Shown here: positions 8,248-18,305 of the stretch, one piece after another | Numbering within the stretch: the stretch's first letter is position 1 | How the letters are laid out: the number at the start of each line of letters is the position of its first letter | Source: Pseudonocardia sp. HH130629-09 | GTDB taxonomy: Bacteria > Actinomycetota > Actinomycetes > Mycobacteriales > Pseudonocardiaceae | Reading direction: 5' to 3' | Assembly: GCF_001294645.1 (NCBI RefSeq) | Contig: NZ_CP011868.1 | Coordinates: 2,418,001 to 2,482,000 of the forward strand | DNA: 64,000 nucleotides | Position numbers and translations under genes: made by a program | The notes under the pieces: generated by a model | Told to the model about the DNA's origin: nothing | What the model saw: the letters and a program-made list of their open reading frames with translations, nothing else | Databases searched by the model: none

Positions 8248-8642
8248 CTGTTCGTACCTCGCTCGGTTCGACGTAGTGATCCCGCGCCGCCCGAGGGGCC
8301 GCACCGGCTCGGTGCCGTGGACACCGGTTGGGTAGCCGCGGTGGCGACCTCCCTAGTTCTACAGCGCGTCGATGCTAACCGGTGGCATGCGTGGCGGGCC
8401 CGCCGGGTACACCGACCTCGGCGCCCCGGTCCGCCGAACGCCACGAGGCGCAAAGCCGCAGGCCGCGGGCGTGAGCAGTAGGGTGTTCCGGGTCGGGGCG
8501 GCGAGGATGCCGCCAGGTGGTCCGGGTCACCACGACACCCGCCGACGTCGCCGCCACCGCAGTGGCCGCGACCACCGGGCGGACCTCCGGATCCACCACC
8601 GGCAGACCGACGACCGTCGACGCGAGTACAGGAGCCATCGCC
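8248..8642. other. Divergent ctaB/tkt promoter region
   Basis: For tkt, a TAGGGT hexamer at 8479-8484 suggests a start near 8491 and a leader of about 150 nt. For ctaB on the minus strand, TAGAAC around 8356-8361 is a possible -10. The same place carries CTACAGCGCGTCG (8359-8371), which keeps one arm of the CTAC-N5-GTAG palindrome at ctaA. No gene or stable RNA was recognised. Confidence 0.45.
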
Positions 8643-10763
8643 TTGTCCGAGACCGCTACGTCCCCCCACGCCGGGGACAGCGCCGTCGCCGCGCTCACCC
8701 GCGCGCACGTCCCCGACGACTGGACCGACCTCGACCGCAGGGCCGTGGACACCATCCGTGTGCTGGCCGCGGACGCGGTCCAGAAGTGCGGCAGCGGACA
8801 CCCCGGCACCGCGATGAGCCTGGCCCCGCTGGCGTACACGCTGTTCCAGCGCGTCATGCGCCACGACCCGGCCGACCCGGACTGGATGGGCCGCGACCGG
8901 TTCGTGCTCTCCGCGGGCCACTCCAGCCTCACCCTCTACATCCAGCTCTACCTGGCCGGCTACGGCCTGGAGCGCGAGGACCTCGAGAGCCTCCGCACGT
9001 GGGGCTCGCTCACCCCGGGCCACCCGGAGTGGGGCCACACCCGCGGCGTCGAGATGACCACCGGCCCGCTGGGCCAGGGGCTGTCCTCGGCCGTCGGGAT
9101 GGCGATCGCCGCCCGTCGCGAGCGCGGCCTGTTCGACCCGGACGCCCCCGAGGGGTCCTCGCCGTTCGACCACCAGATCTACGTGATCGCCTCCGACGGC
9201 GACATCGAGGAGGGCGTCACCTCCGAGGCGTCGTCGCTGGCCGGCCGCCAGGAGCTCGGCAACCTCACGGTGATCTACGACGCGAACGAGATCTCCATCG
9301 AGGACGACACCAACATCGCGTTCAACGAGGACACCGCGAAGCGGTACGAGGCCTACGGCTGGCACGTGCAGGTCGTCGAGGGCGGCGAGAACGTCACCGG
9401 CATCCTCGCCGCGCTCGAGGCCGCGAAGGCCGAGACCGGCCGTCCGTCGATCATCGTGCTCAAGACCGTGATCGGCTACCCGTCGCCGAACAAGATGAAC
9501 ACCGGTGCCGCGCACGGCTCGGCGCTCGGTGACGACGAGGTCCGCGAGGTCAAGAAGGTCCTCGGGTTCGACCCGGACCAGGACTTCGAGGTCGACGCCG
9601 ACGTCCTCGCCCACACCCGGGCCGTCGGCGCGCGCTCCCGCGCCGCGCAGGACACCTGGCAGGGCACCTTCGACGAGTGGGCGCAGCGCGAGCCGCAGCG
9701 CAAGCAGCTGCTCGACCGGCTGCTCGCCAAGGAGCTCCCCGAGGGCTGGGCGGACGCGCTGCCGCACTTCGACACCGACGAGAAGGGCCTCGCGACCCGC
9801 AAGGCCTCCGGCACCGTGCTCGGCGCGCTGGCCGAGGTGCTGCCGGAGCTGTGGGGCGGCTCGGCCGACCTGGCGGAGTCGAACAACACCACGATGAAGG
9901 GCGTCGACTCGTTCGGCCCGAAGTCGGCCTCGACCGGCATGTGGACGACCTCCCCCTACGGCCGCACGCTGCACTTCGGTGTCCGCGAGCACGCGATGGG
10001 CGCGGTCCTCAACGGCATCGCCCTGCACGGCCCGACCCGCGCCTACGGCGGCACCTTCCTGGTGTTCTCCGACTACATGCGCCCGGCGGTCCGCCTCGCC
10101 GCCCTGATGAAGACCAACCCGATCTACGTGTGGACGCACGACTCGATCGGTCTGGGCGAGGACGGCCCGACCCACCAGCCGATCGAGCAACTGGCCGCGC
10201 TGCGCGCGATCCCGGGCCTGTCGGTGGTCCGCCCCGGTGACGCCAACGAGACCGTGTACGCCTGGAAGGCGGCGCTGGAGCGCCCGTCGGACGGGCCGAT
10301 CGGGTTCGCGCTGACCCGCCAGAACGTGCCGACACTGCCGGGCACCTCCGCCGAGGGCGTCGCGCGCGGCGGCTACGTGCTGTCCGACGCCTCGACCGGC
10401 GTCCCGCAGGTCGTGATCGTCGCCACCGGCTCCGAGCTGCACCTCGCGGTCGAGGCGCGGAAGAAGCTGGAGGCCGACGGCGTCGGTACCCGTGTGGTGT
10501 CCATGCCGTGCGTCGAGTGGTTCGACGCCCAGGACGAGGCCTACCGCGAGTCGGTCCTGCCGTCCGCGGTGCGGGCCAGGGTCTCGGTCGAGGCCGGGAT
10601 CGCGATGCCGTGGCGCGCCGTCGTGGGTGACGCCGGGCGCTCGGTGTCCATCGAGCACTTCGGTGCCAGCGCCGACGCCGCCACCCTGTTCGAGAAGTTC
10701 GGCTTCACCGCCGACACCGTCGCCGACGCCGCGCGGGAGACCCTCGCCGCGACGACGGCGTGA
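8643..10763 (+). CDS. tkt: Transketolase
   Basis: A thiamine-diphosphate enzyme moving two-carbon units between sugar phosphates in the pentose-phosphate pathway. Landmarks: [20 protein letters not shown] near the N-terminus, the ThDP/metal motif [18 protein letters not shown], and the pyrimidine-domain segment [21 protein letters not shown] at 8643 is chosen: AGGAG lies 9 nt upstream and the 706-residue product has the normal length; an in-frame GTG further up would add 42 low-complexity residues. First gene of the tkt-tal-pgi-zwf-opcA-pgl operon. Confidence 0.95.
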   Translation: MSETATSPHAGDSAVAALTRAHVPDDWTDLDRRAVDTIRVLAADAVQKCGSGHPGTAMSLAPLAYTLFQRVMRHDPADPDWMGRDRFVLSAGHSSLTLYIQLYLAGYGLEREDLESLRTWGSLTPGHPEWGHTRGVEMTTGPLGQGLSSAVGMAIAARRERGLFDPDAPEGSSPFDHQIYVIASDGDIEEGVTSEASSLAGRQELGNLTVIYDANEISIEDDTNIAFNEDTAKRYEAYGWHVQVVEGGENVTGILAALEAAKAETGRPSIIVLKTVIGYPSPNKMNTGAAHGSALGDDEVREVKKVLGFDPDQDFEVDADVLAHTRAVGARSRAAQDTWQGTFDEWAQREPQRKQLLDRLLAKELPEGWADALPHFDTDEKGLATRKASGTVLGALAEVLPELWGGSADLAESNNTTMKGVDSFGPKSASTGMWTTSPYGRTLHFGVREHAMGAVLNGIALHGPTRAYGGTFLVFSDYMRPAVRLAALMKTNPIYVWTHDSIGLGEDGPTHQPIEQLAALRAIPGLSVVRPGDANETVYAWKAALERPSDGPIGFALTRQNVPTLPGTSAEGVARGGYVLSDASTGVPQVVIVATGSELHLAVEARKKLEADGVGTRVVSMPCVEWFDAQDEAYRESVLPSAVRARVSVEAGIAMPWRAVVGDAGRSVSIEHFGASADAATLFEKFGFTADTVADAARETLAATTA

Positions 10764-10774
10764 AGGGAGCGAAC

Positions 10775-11884
10775 GTGAGCAACGACCGACTGGCCGCACT
10801 CTCCGCGGCCGGAGTCTCCATCTGGCTCGACGACCTGTCCCGCGAACGGCTGACCTCGGGCAGCCTGGCCGAGCTCATCGAGGACAAGCACGTAGTCGGG
10901 GTCACCACCAACCCGACGATCTTCGCGGGCGCGCTGTCCGACGGCGCCGCCTACGACGCCCAGGTCCGCGAGCTCGCCGCCCGCGGCGCCGACGTCGACA
11001 CCGCGATCCGCGAGATCACCGTCGCCGACGTGCAGCAGGCCTGCGACGTGTTCTCCGGCGTCTTCGAGCGCACCGGCGGCGTCGACGGCCGGGTCTCCCT
11101 GGAGGTGGACCCGCGGCTGGCGCACGACACCGAGGGCACCGCCGCCCAGGCGAGCGAGCTGTCCAAGGCCGTCGACCGGCCGAACCTGCTGGTGAAGATC
11201 CCGGCGACCGAGGAGGGCCTGCCGGCCATCACCCGGGCGACCGCCGAGGGCATCAGCGTGAACGTGACGCTGATCTTCTCCGTCGAGCGTTACAAGCTCG
11301 TGATGGACGCCTACCTGACCGGCCTGGAGCAGGCCCTGGAGAACGGACAGGACCTGTCCCGGATCCACTCGGTCGGCTCGTTCTTCGTGTCCCGTGTGGA
11401 CTCCGAGATCGACAAGCGGCTCGAGGCGATCGGCGGCGAGCAGGCGCTCGGTCTGCGCGGGAAGGCGGCCGTCGCGAACTCGCGGCTGGCCTACGCCGCC
11501 TACCGCGACGCGTTCTCCGGCGCCCGCTGGGACGCCCTCGCCGCGAAGGGTGCGCACGCCCAGCGCCCGCTGTGGGCCTCGACCGGGGTGAAGAACCCCG
11601 ACTACCCGGACACGCTGTACGTGTCCGAGCTGGTCGTGGACAACACCGTCAACACGATGCCCGAGAAGACCCTGCTGGCCTTCGCCGACCACGGCGAGGT
11701 GAACGGGGACAAGGTCACCGACACCGCCGGGGCGTCCCAGCAGGTCTTCACCGACCTGGAGGGCCAGGGCATCGACCTCGACGACGTGTTCCTCACCCTG
11801 GAGAACGAGGGCGTCGAGAAGTTCGCGAAGTCCTGGACCGAGCTGCAGGACACCGTCCGCGGCCAGCTCGACTCCGCGAAGTAG
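10775..11884 (+). CDS. tal: Transaldolase
   Basis: Transfers the dihydroxyacetone unit between sugar phosphates through a Schiff-base lysine. The 369-residue protein has VTTNPTIF (residues 43-50) and [12 protein letters not shown] with the catalytic lysine at 141. GTG at 10775 has GGGAG upstream, 11 nt after the tkt stop. The gene ends in TAG at 11882-11884, and the next frame continues in phase as a pgi homologue beginning TTG directly after the stop. Some bacteria carry a fused transaldolase/phosphoglucose isomerase, so this junction is notable. Confidence 0.96.
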   Translation: MSNDRLAALSAAGVSIWLDDLSRERLTSGSLAELIEDKHVVGVTTNPTIFAGALSDGAAYDAQVRELAARGADVDTAIREITVADVQQACDVFSGVFERTGGVDGRVSLEVDPRLAHDTEGTAAQASELSKAVDRPNLLVKIPATEEGLPAITRATAEGISVNVTLIFSVERYKLVMDAYLTGLEQALENGQDLSRIHSVGSFFVSRVDSEIDKRLEAIGGEQALGLRGKAAVANSRLAYAAYRDAFSGARWDALAAKGAHAQRPLWASTGVKNPDYPDTLYVSELVVDNTVNTMPEKTLLAFADHGEVNGDKVTDTAGASQQVFTDLEGQGIDLDDVFLTLENEGVEKFAKSWTELQDTVRGQLDSAK

Positions 11885-13558
11885 TTGGACGAGGTCACTC
11901 CCGGCGGCGACGGGGCCGACCTCGGCTCCGCCGCCGGCGGCCCGGCCGCACCCGCACCCTCCCCGGTGCGGGTGCGGCTCGCCGGTGAGCCGTTCGCCGG
12001 GGCCGCCCGGCGGATCGCCGCCGAGCTGGCAGGCGAGACCGTCGCCTCCCGCCTCGCCGACGGCGACCCCAGCGTCTGGGGGCCCCGCGCGGCGGGCGCC
12101 CCGCCCCGCACCGGCTAGGCCGGGCTCGCCACCCGCAGCCGGCCACTCGTCGGCCAGGTCGCCGCGCTGCGCGAGCGGTTCGCCGTCGCCGGTGCGCACC
12201 GCGTGCTGCTCGTCGGCACGCCCGACGCGGTCGCCGCGGCCCGGGTGGTCGCCGGGACCGCCCCGGACGGGACCCGGCTGACCGCACTGGACTCCGCGGA
12301 CCCCGTGCAGGTCGCGGAGGCGCTGTCCGGGGAGCTCGCCGAGACCGTCCTCGTCGTCGCCGACGCGGCGGGCACCGACCCGGTCGTCGCGGCCGTCACC
12401 CGGGTGGTCGCCGCCGCGATCGCCGAGGAGGTCGGCGCGCAGGCACTCGCCGCGCGCACCGTGTACGTGACCGAGCCCGGCTCGCCGCTGGACGTCCCCG
12501 CCGACCCCGGTCCGGTCGTGGTCAGCCTCGATGCCGACGTTCCCGGCCGTTTCGGCGTGCTGGGACCGCTCGGGCTGGTCCCCGCGGGGCTCGCCGGAGC
12601 GGACGTGCCCGCCGTCCTGGGCGACGCCGTCGCCGCCGAGCGGGCACTGGCCGCCGACGACCCGGACAACCCGGCGCTGCTGCTGGCCGGTGCGCTCGTC
12701 GCGGGCCGCGGCTCGCTGCTCGCCCTGCGCGACGTCGAGCGCTCCCCCGCCCTGACCGGCTGGCTGGCCCCGCTGCTCACCGCCGCCGGGCTCACCGTCG
12801 TGCCGGTGCCGCCCGACGAGCCGGTCGGCGCGGGCCCCGGCCCCCGCGAGCCCACCGCTCCCGCGGGCGTCGTGGACGTGCACGCCGACGGCACCGGGCC
12901 GCGGCCCGGGCCGGGCCACGGCGCGGTGCGGCTCGACGCCGGACCGGGGGCCGCGGTCGTGCTGTGGCAGGCCGCCGCGGCGCTGGCCGGGCGGGTGCTC
13001 GACACCGACCCGTTCGCGCCCGCCCCACCCGCGCCCGCCGACGGCACCGACCCCGCGCCGTCGTTCGTCGACGGTGGGATCGCGGTGCACGCCGGGGACT
13101 GGCTGCCGGCCGGCACCCGCACCGTCGCCGGTGCGCTCGACGCGCTGGCCGCCGTCGCCGACGGGGCCCCGGCGGTCGTCTCGGCCTGGCTGGACCCGGA
13201 GTCCGACGCCTCGGTCTCGGTGCTGCGCGGGCCACTGGTGGCCCGGCTCGGGCTGCCCGTCGCGTTCGGCTGGGCCCCGGCCTGCCGCAGCGGCGACACC
13301 GGTGCACCGGACGTCGCGGTGCACTGTCACCTGACCGGGGACGGACCCGGCGGTGATCTTCCGGGATCCGTCGGCGCGGGCGCCTCGCCGCCCGGCCCGG
13401 GACTGGATAGCCTGCACGCGGCACAGGCCCGGGCGGTCATCGACGACCAGCGACGCCGGGGACGTCCGGTGCTGCGGCTGCACCTGACCGACCGGCTCGC
13501 CGGGCTGGTCACCCTGGCCAGGGCCGTGACATCGGCACAGTCGTCGACAGAGCCGTGA
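11885..13558 (+). pseudogene. pgi: Degenerate glucose-6-phosphate isomerase homologue with in-frame TAG
   Basis: One frame, the same phase as tal, runs from TTG at 11885 to TGA at 13556-13558, broken only by TAG at 12116-12118. The stop stands where related proteins have Trp in RLGW (here RTG-stop-AGLATRSRPLVGQ), so TGG to TAG is the likely change. Homology is seen in DGDPSVWGPRA before the stop and VYVTEPGSPLD, FGVLGPLGLVPAGLAGADV and DDPDNPALLLAG after it. The PGI signatures are gone: the GMGGSS loop is VLLVGTPDA and the SSKSGGT loop is VVADAAGTD. Thus it would be catalytically dead even without the stop. High third-position GC persists over the whole length. Either a pseudogene or a non-catalytic protein made from an internal start near 12203. 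Confidence 0.75.
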
Positions 13559-13600
13559 CCCGGTGTCCCGATCACGAGAACACCAGTACTAGGAGGGGCG

Positions 13601-15145
13601 ATGCCCACCGCGAACGGCGGACGGACCAACCCGCTGCGCGACCCCCGTGACAAGCGGCTCCCCCGGATCGCCGGCCCCTGCGGACTGGTGATCTTCGGAG
13701 TGACGGGGGACCTGTCACGCAAGAAGCTCATGCCCGCGATCTACGACCTCGCCAACCGAGGACTGCTGCCGCCGGGCTTCGCCCTGACCGGTTTCGCCCG
13801 GCGCGACTGGGACAACGAGGACTTCGGCCAGGTCGTCTACGAGGCCGTGCGCGAGCACGCCCGCACCCCGTTCCGGCAGGAGGTGTGGGACCACCTCGCC
13901 GAGGGCCTGCGGTTCGTCCAGGGCTCCTTCGACGACGACGCCGCCTTCGACGAGCTGGAGCGCACGGTGCGCGAGCTCGACGAGAAGCGCGGCACCGGCG
14001 GCAACCACGCGTTCTACCTGTCGATCCCGCCAGGCGCGTTCCCGGTGGTCTGCAAGCAGCTCGCCCGCTCCGGACTGTCCGCCCAGGAGGACCCGGACGT
14101 CTGGCGGCGGGTCGTCATCGAGAAGCCGTTCGGCCACGACCTGACCTCGGCCATCGAGCTCAACGCCATCGTCAACGACGTCTTCCCCGAGGACTCGGTG
14201 TTCCGCATCGACCACTACCTCGGCAAGGAGACCGTCCAGAACGTGCTGGCGCTGCGGTTCGCCAACCAGCTGTTCGAGCCGATCTGGAACGCCAACTACG
14301 TCGACCACGTCCAGATCACCATGGCCGAGGACATCGGCCTGGGCGGTCGCGCCGGCTACTACGACGGCATCGGCGCGGCCCGCGACGTCATCCAGAACCA
14401 CCTGCTGCAGCTGCTCGCGTTCACCGCGATGGAGGAGCCGACGTCGTTCTCCTCCGACGAGCTGCGCGCGGAGAAGATCAAGGTCCTCAAGGCGGTCAAG
14501 CTCGCGCACCCGCTCGACGCCACCACCGCCCGCGGCCAGTACGAGGGCGGCTGGCAGGGCGGCGAGCAGGTGCCGGGACTGAAGGAGGAGGAGGGCTTCA
14601 ACCCGGAGTCCACCACGGAGACCTTCGCCGCGATCACCTGCGAGGTCGAGAACCGCCGCTGGGCAGGGGTGCCGTTCTACCTGCGCACCGGCAAGCGCCT
14701 GGGCCGGCGCGTCACCGAGATCGCGGTGGTGTTCAAGCGTGCGCCGCACCTGCCGTTCGACGCGACGATGACCGAGGAGCTGGGGCAGAACGCCCTGGTC
14801 ATCCGGGTGCAGCCGGACGAGGGCGTCACCATGCGGTTCGGGTCGAAGGTGCCGGGCAGCCAGATGGAGGTCCGCGACGTCACGATGGACTTCGGCTACG
14901 GCAACGCGTTCACCGAGGCGTCCCCGGAGGCCTACGAGCGCCTCATCCTCGACGTGCTGCTGGGCGAGCCGTCGCTGTTCCCGGTGAACGAGGAGGTCGA
15001 GCGGTCGTGGGAGATCCTGGACCCGGTGCTGGAGCACTGGGCCGCCGACGAGCGCGGCCCGGACTCCTACCCCGCGGGGTCCTGGGGTCCGGTGTCGGCC
15101 GAGGAGATGCTCGCCCGCACCGGACGCCACTGGAGGCGGCCGTGA
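13601..15145 (+). CDS. zwf: Glucose-6-phosphate 1-dehydrogenase
   Basis: First, NADPH-yielding step of the oxidative pentose-phosphate pathway. The 514-residue length is normal. Nucleotide-binding GVTGDLSRKK lies at residues 33-42, the family signature RIDHYLGKE at 202-210, and IEKPFGHD at 173-180. A strong AGGAGGGG site precedes the ATG. It is followed by opcA and pgl, the standard actinobacterial order in which OpcA supports the dehydrogenase. Confidence 0.97.
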   Translation: MPTANGGRTNPLRDPRDKRLPRIAGPCGLVIFGVTGDLSRKKLMPAIYDLANRGLLPPGFALTGFARRDWDNEDFGQVVYEAVREHARTPFRQEVWDHLAEGLRFVQGSFDDDAAFDELERTVRELDEKRGTGGNHAFYLSIPPGAFPVVCKQLARSGLSAQEDPDVWRRVVIEKPFGHDLTSAIELNAIVNDVFPEDSVFRIDHYLGKETVQNVLALRFANQLFEPIWNANYVDHVQITMAEDIGLGGRAGYYDGIGAARDVIQNHLLQLLAFTAMEEPTSFSSDELRAEKIKVLKAVKLAHPLDATTARGQYEGGWQGGEQVPGLKEEEGFNPESTTETFAAITCEVENRRWAGVPFYLRTGKRLGRRVTEIAVVFKRAPHLPFDATMTEELGQNALVIRVQPDEGVTMRFGSKVPGSQMEVRDVTMDFGYGNAFTEASPEAYERLILDVLLGEPSLFPVNEEVERSWEILDPVLEHWAADERGPDSYPAGSWGPVSAEEMLARTGRHWRRP

Positions 15146-15185
15146 GCGGACCGACGGCAGTCGCGGAGAAGACGGAGACCCCATC

Positions 15186-16136
15186 GTGATCATCGATCTC
15201 CCGTCGAGCACCACCTCGGCGGTCAACCGCAAGCTCGTCGAGCTCCGTGAGTCCGGCGGCGTGTTCGCGCTGGGCCGGGTGCTGACCCTGGTCGTGCTGA
15301 CCGAGGACGGCCCGGAGCTCGAGCGGGCCGTGGACGCCGCGAACACGGCCAGCCGCGAGCACCCCTGCCGGGTGATCGTGCTGGCCCGCGGGCAGCGCCG
15401 GGCCTCGCCGCGGCTCGACGCCCAGATCCGGGTCGGCGGCGACGCCGGCGCCAGCGAGGTCATCCTGCTCCGCGGCTACGGCGCCCTGGCCGACGTGGAC
15501 GCGGGCGCCGGGATGGTCATGCCGCTGCTGCTGCCCGACGCCCCGGTCGTCGCGTGGTGGCCGAACGAGGCGCCGGCCTCGCCGTCGGAGGACGCGGTGG
15601 GCCGCCTCGCGCAGCGCCGCATCACCGACGCGCTGTCGGCGAAGAACCCGGTGAAGGCCTTCGAGGCACGCCGCAAGGACTACGCGCCCGGCGACACCGA
15701 CCTGACCTGGACCCGCCTCACCCAGTGGCGGGCCCAACTGGCCGCGGCGCTGGACGTGCCGCCGTTCGAGGGCATCACGTCGGCGCTCGTCGCCGGGGAG
15801 GCGGTGTCGCCGTCCACCGAGCTGATCGCGGGCTGGCTCGCCGCGAGCCTGGGCGTGAAGGTGAAGCGCTCGCCGTCGGAGAAGGACAACGGGCTCGCCC
15901 TGGTCCGGCTGACGCGCCCCTCCGGTGACGTCGAGCTGGCCCGACCGGACGGCAAGACCGCCCGGCTGAGCCAGCCCGGGCAGCCGGAGCGCCTCATCGC
16001 GCTGGCGCGTCGGCAGGTGTCGGACTGCCTCGCCGAGGAGCTGCGCAGGCTCGATCCGGACGAGGTGTACGCCGATGCCCTCGCCGGGGTGTCGAAGGTG
16101 ACCCGCGGCCGCACCCCGGTGAAGGTGCGCGCGTGA
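15186..16136 (+). CDS. opcA: Glucose-6-phosphate dehydrogenase assembly protein OpcA
   Basis: OpcA-family proteins are needed for assembly or redox activation of G6PDH in cyanobacteria and actinobacteria. The 316-residue protein begins IIDLPSSTTSAVNRKLVELR, the typical actinobacterial OpcA start, and has PDAPVVAWWPNEAP around residue 118-131. GTG at 15186 has GGAGACC upstream, 40 nt after zwf. The stop overlaps the pgl start by 4 nt. No catalytic motif is expected. Confidence 0.93.
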   Translation: MIIDLPSSTTSAVNRKLVELRESGGVFALGRVLTLVVLTEDGPELERAVDAANTASREHPCRVIVLARGQRRASPRLDAQIRVGGDAGASEVILLRGYGALADVDAGAGMVMPLLLPDAPVVAWWPNEAPASPSEDAVGRLAQRRITDALSAKNPVKAFEARRKDYAPGDTDLTWTRLTQWRAQLAAALDVPPFEGITSALVAGEAVSPSTELIAGWLAASLGVKVKRSPSEKDNGLALVRLTRPSGDVELARPDGKTARLSQPGQPERLIALARRQVSDCLAEELRRLDPDEVYADALAGVSKVTRGRTPVKVRA

Positions 16137-16924
16137 GCGCCGCGTCGCAGGTCCGGGTCGTGGTGCACCCGGACAAGGACACCCTCGCCGCGGCTACCGC
16201 GGCCCGGCTGGTCACCGCGCTGGTGGACCTGCAGGCCGCGGGCACCGTGCCGCGGCTGGTGCTCACCGGCGGCGGGGTCGGGATCCAGCTGCTGCGCGAC
16301 GTCGCCGCCTCCCCGGCGCGCGACGCCGTCGACTGGGCCCGGGTGGAGCTGTTCTGGGGCGACGAGCGCTTCGTCCCCGCCGACGACGCCGAGCGAAACG
16401 ACCGCCAGGCCCGCGAGGCGCTGCTCGACGCGCTCCCGCTGGACCCGGCCCGGGTGCACCCGATGCCCGCGGCCGCGCCCGGCGGCGGCACCCGCGACGA
16501 CGCGCTGGCCGCCGCGGCCGACTACGCGCGGCTGCTCGACGACCTGGCGGGCCCCGACGACGACGGCATCCCGGCGTTCGACGTGACCCTGGTCGGGATG
16601 GGCGAGGAGGGCCACACCCTGTCGGTGTTCCCCGACTCCCCCGCCGTGCACGAGCAGGCGGCGACGGTCGTCGCGGTGTTCGACTGCCCGAAGCCGCCGC
16701 CGACCCGGATCTCGCTGACCCTGGCCGCGGCGCGCCGCTCCCGCGAGGTGTGGGTGGTCGCCGCCGGGTCGGGCAAGGCACCGGCCGTCGCGGGTGCGCT
16801 CACCGGCACACCGGAGACCGAGCTGCCGGTCGGCGGGGCCCGCGGCACCGTCACGACCCGCTGGCTGCTCGACACCGAGGCGGCCGCGGAGCTGCCCGAC
16901 GGGTTCGTCGCCCGGGTGTCCTGA
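16133..16924 (+). CDS. pgl: 6-phosphogluconolactonase
   Basis: Hydrolyses the lactone made by Zwf. The 263-residue protein has LVLTGGGVGIQLL (residues 42-54), FWGDERFVP and VTLVGMGEEGHTLSVFP, all standard for the NagB/DevB-type lactonases. GTG start overlaps the opcA stop (GTGA). Last gene of the pentose-phosphate operon, followed by a terminator hairpin. Confidence 0.95.
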   Translation: MSAASQVRVVVHPDKDTLAAATAARLVTALVDLQAAGTVPRLVLTGGGVGIQLLRDVAASPARDAVDWARVELFWGDERFVPADDAERNDRQAREALLDALPLDPARVHPMPAAAPGGGTRDDALAAAADYARLLDDLAGPDDDGIPAFDVTLVGMGEEGHTLSVFPDSPAVHEQAATVVAVFDCPKPPPTRISLTLAAARRSREVWVVAAGSGKAPAVAGALTGTPETELPVGGARGTVTTRWLLDTEAAAELPDGFVARVS

Positions 16925-16927
16925 CCA

Positions 16928-16963
16928 CCGCCCGGGCGCGGATGTGAGATGCCGCCCGGGCGG
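16928..16963 (+). terminator. Hairpin terminator after pgl
   Basis: An 11-bp perfect stem (16928-16938 with 16953-16963), loop 14 nt, four nt after the pgl stop. Each arm contains CCCGGG. Confidence 0.6.
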
Positions 16964-16967
16964 GGTG

Positions 16968-16992
16968 CCGCAGGTGGACCTGCGGTTAGGGT
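16968..16992 (+). promoter_or_regulatory. purT promoter with an 18-bp palindromic operator candidate
   Basis: CCGCAGGT-GG-ACCTGCGG (16968-16985) is a perfect inverted repeat. The -10 hexamer TAGGGT follows at 16987-16992 and ends 7 nt before the purT ATG, so the palindrome occupies the spacer and -35 zone. A repressor bound there would block the promoter. Regulator unknown. Confidence 0.5.
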
Positions 16993-16999
16993 CCCCGTC

Positions 17000-18199
17000 A
17001 TGCGTATCGGCACCCCGCTCGGCCCGGATCCCACCCGCGTGCTGCTGCTCGGCTCGGGTGAGCTGGGCAAGGAGGTCGCGATCGCGTTCCAACGCCTGGG
17101 CGTGGAGGTCGTCGCCGTCGACCGCTACCCGCACGCACCCGCGCACCAGGTGGCGCACCGCTGGCACGCGATCGACATGACCGACCCGGTGACGCTGGCG
17201 ACGCTCATCGAGCAGGAGGCGCCCGATCTCGTCATCCCCGAGATCGAGGCCATCGCCACCGGCGCGCTGCTGGAGATCGAGGCGGCCGGGACGACCGTGG
17301 TGCCGACGGCACGGGCCGCGAAGCTGACCATGGACCGCGAGGGCATCCGGCGCCTCGCCGCCGAGGAGCTGAGTCTGCCCACCTCCCCCTACGTCTTCGC
17401 CGACACCCTCGACGAGGTCCGCGACGCCGTCGCCACGGTCGGGCTGCCGTGCGTACTCAAGCCGGTGATGTCGTCGTCGGGCAAGGGGCAGTCGGTCCTG
17501 CAGAGCGCCGACGACGCCGAGGCCGCCTGGGAGCACGCCCGCACCGACGCCCGGGTCTCGAACCCGCGGGTGATCGTCGAGGGCTTCGTCGAGTTCGACT
17601 ACGAGATCACCCAGCTCACCGTCCGGCACGCCGGCGGCACCGCGTTCTGCGAGCCGATCGGGCACCGTCAGGAGTCCGGCGACTACGTCGAGTCCTGGCA
17701 GCCCCAGCCCATGTCCGACGCCGCGCTGGCCGCCGCCCGCGACGTCTCCGCCCGGATCACCGAGGCGCTCGGTGGGTGGGGGCTGTTCGGGGTGGAGCTG
17801 TTCGTCCGGGAGGGCCGGGACGGGAGCGGGGACACCGTGCTGTTCTCCGAGGTCAGCCCGCGCCCGCACGACACCGGCCTGGTCACACTGGCGACCCAGC
17901 GGCTCTCCGAGTTCGAGCTGCACGCCCGCTCCGTACTGGGCCTGCCGGTGGACACCGCGCTGCGCTCCCCCGGTGCGTCGGCGGTGGTCTACGGCGGCAA
18001 GGACATGGACGCCCCTGCCTACGAGGGCGTCGCCGAGGCGCTCGCGGTCGAGGGCGCGGACCTGCGGCTGTTCGGCAAGCCCACCGCGACCGAGCGGCGC
18101 CGGATGGGCGTCGCGGTCGCCCACGCCGACGACGTCGACACCGCCCGGGAGCGCGCGACCCGCGCCGCCGGTCACGTCCGGCCGGTGCCCCGGGCCTGA
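17000..18199 (+). CDS. purT: Formate-dependent phosphoribosylglycinamide formyltransferase
   Basis: ATP-grasp enzyme that makes formyl-GAR from GAR, formate and ATP, replacing the folate-dependent PurN step of purine synthesis. The 399-residue protein has [20 protein letters not shown] (residues 12-31), [13 protein letters not shown] in the ATP-grasp domain and [15 protein letters not shown] with metal/ATP ligands. ATG at 17000 lies 7 nt after a -10 hexamer with no ribosome-binding site, suggesting a leaderless mRNA. A short hairpin follows the stop. Confidence 0.96.
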   Translation: MRIGTPLGPDPTRVLLLGSGELGKEVAIAFQRLGVEVVAVDRYPHAPAHQVAHRWHAIDMTDPVTLATLIEQEAPDLVIPEIEAIATGALLEIEAAGTTVVPTARAAKLTMDREGIRRLAAEELSLPTSPYVFADTLDEVRDAVATVGLPCVLKPVMSSSGKGQSVLQSADDAEAAWEHARTDARVSNPRVIVEGFVEFDYEITQLTVRHAGGTAFCEPIGHRQESGDYVESWQPQPMSDAALAAARDVSARITEALGGWGLFGVELFVREGRDGSGDTVLFSEVSPRPHDTGLVTLATQRLSEFELHARSVLGLPVDTALRSPGASAVVYGGKDMDAPAYEGVAEALAVEGADLRLFGKPTATERRRMGVAVAHADDVDTARERATRAAGHVRPVPRA

Positions 18200-18216
18200 C
18201 GGCGGGTCCCCGCCGT
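18199..18216 (+). terminator. Short hairpin at the purT stop
   Basis: ACGGCGGG pairs with CCCGCCGT across a 2-nt centre (effective loop about 4 nt), starting on the last base of the purT stop codon. Weak but well placed terminator candidate. Confidence 0.35.
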
Positions 18217-18299
18217 CGCCGTGGAGCGCGCCCACCGCGGGTAGCCTGGCGGGGTGGCTCGGACCGGACTCGTCGTGGCAGGCGCCGGGGCGCGCGGGG

Positions 18300-18305
18300 C
18301 CTACG
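18300..18305. repeat. Target-site duplication, left copy
   Basis: CCTACG, identical to 19414-19419 on the other side of the element. Six-bp duplications fit the IS481 family, whose preferred target is NCTAGN. Confidence 0.8.

Noticed and set aside
8517..8642. Upstream GTG start for tkt adding 42 residues
   Set aside because: The added residues are Thr/Ala low complexity with no family match and no ribosome-binding site, while TTG at 8643 has AGGAG at proper spacing.
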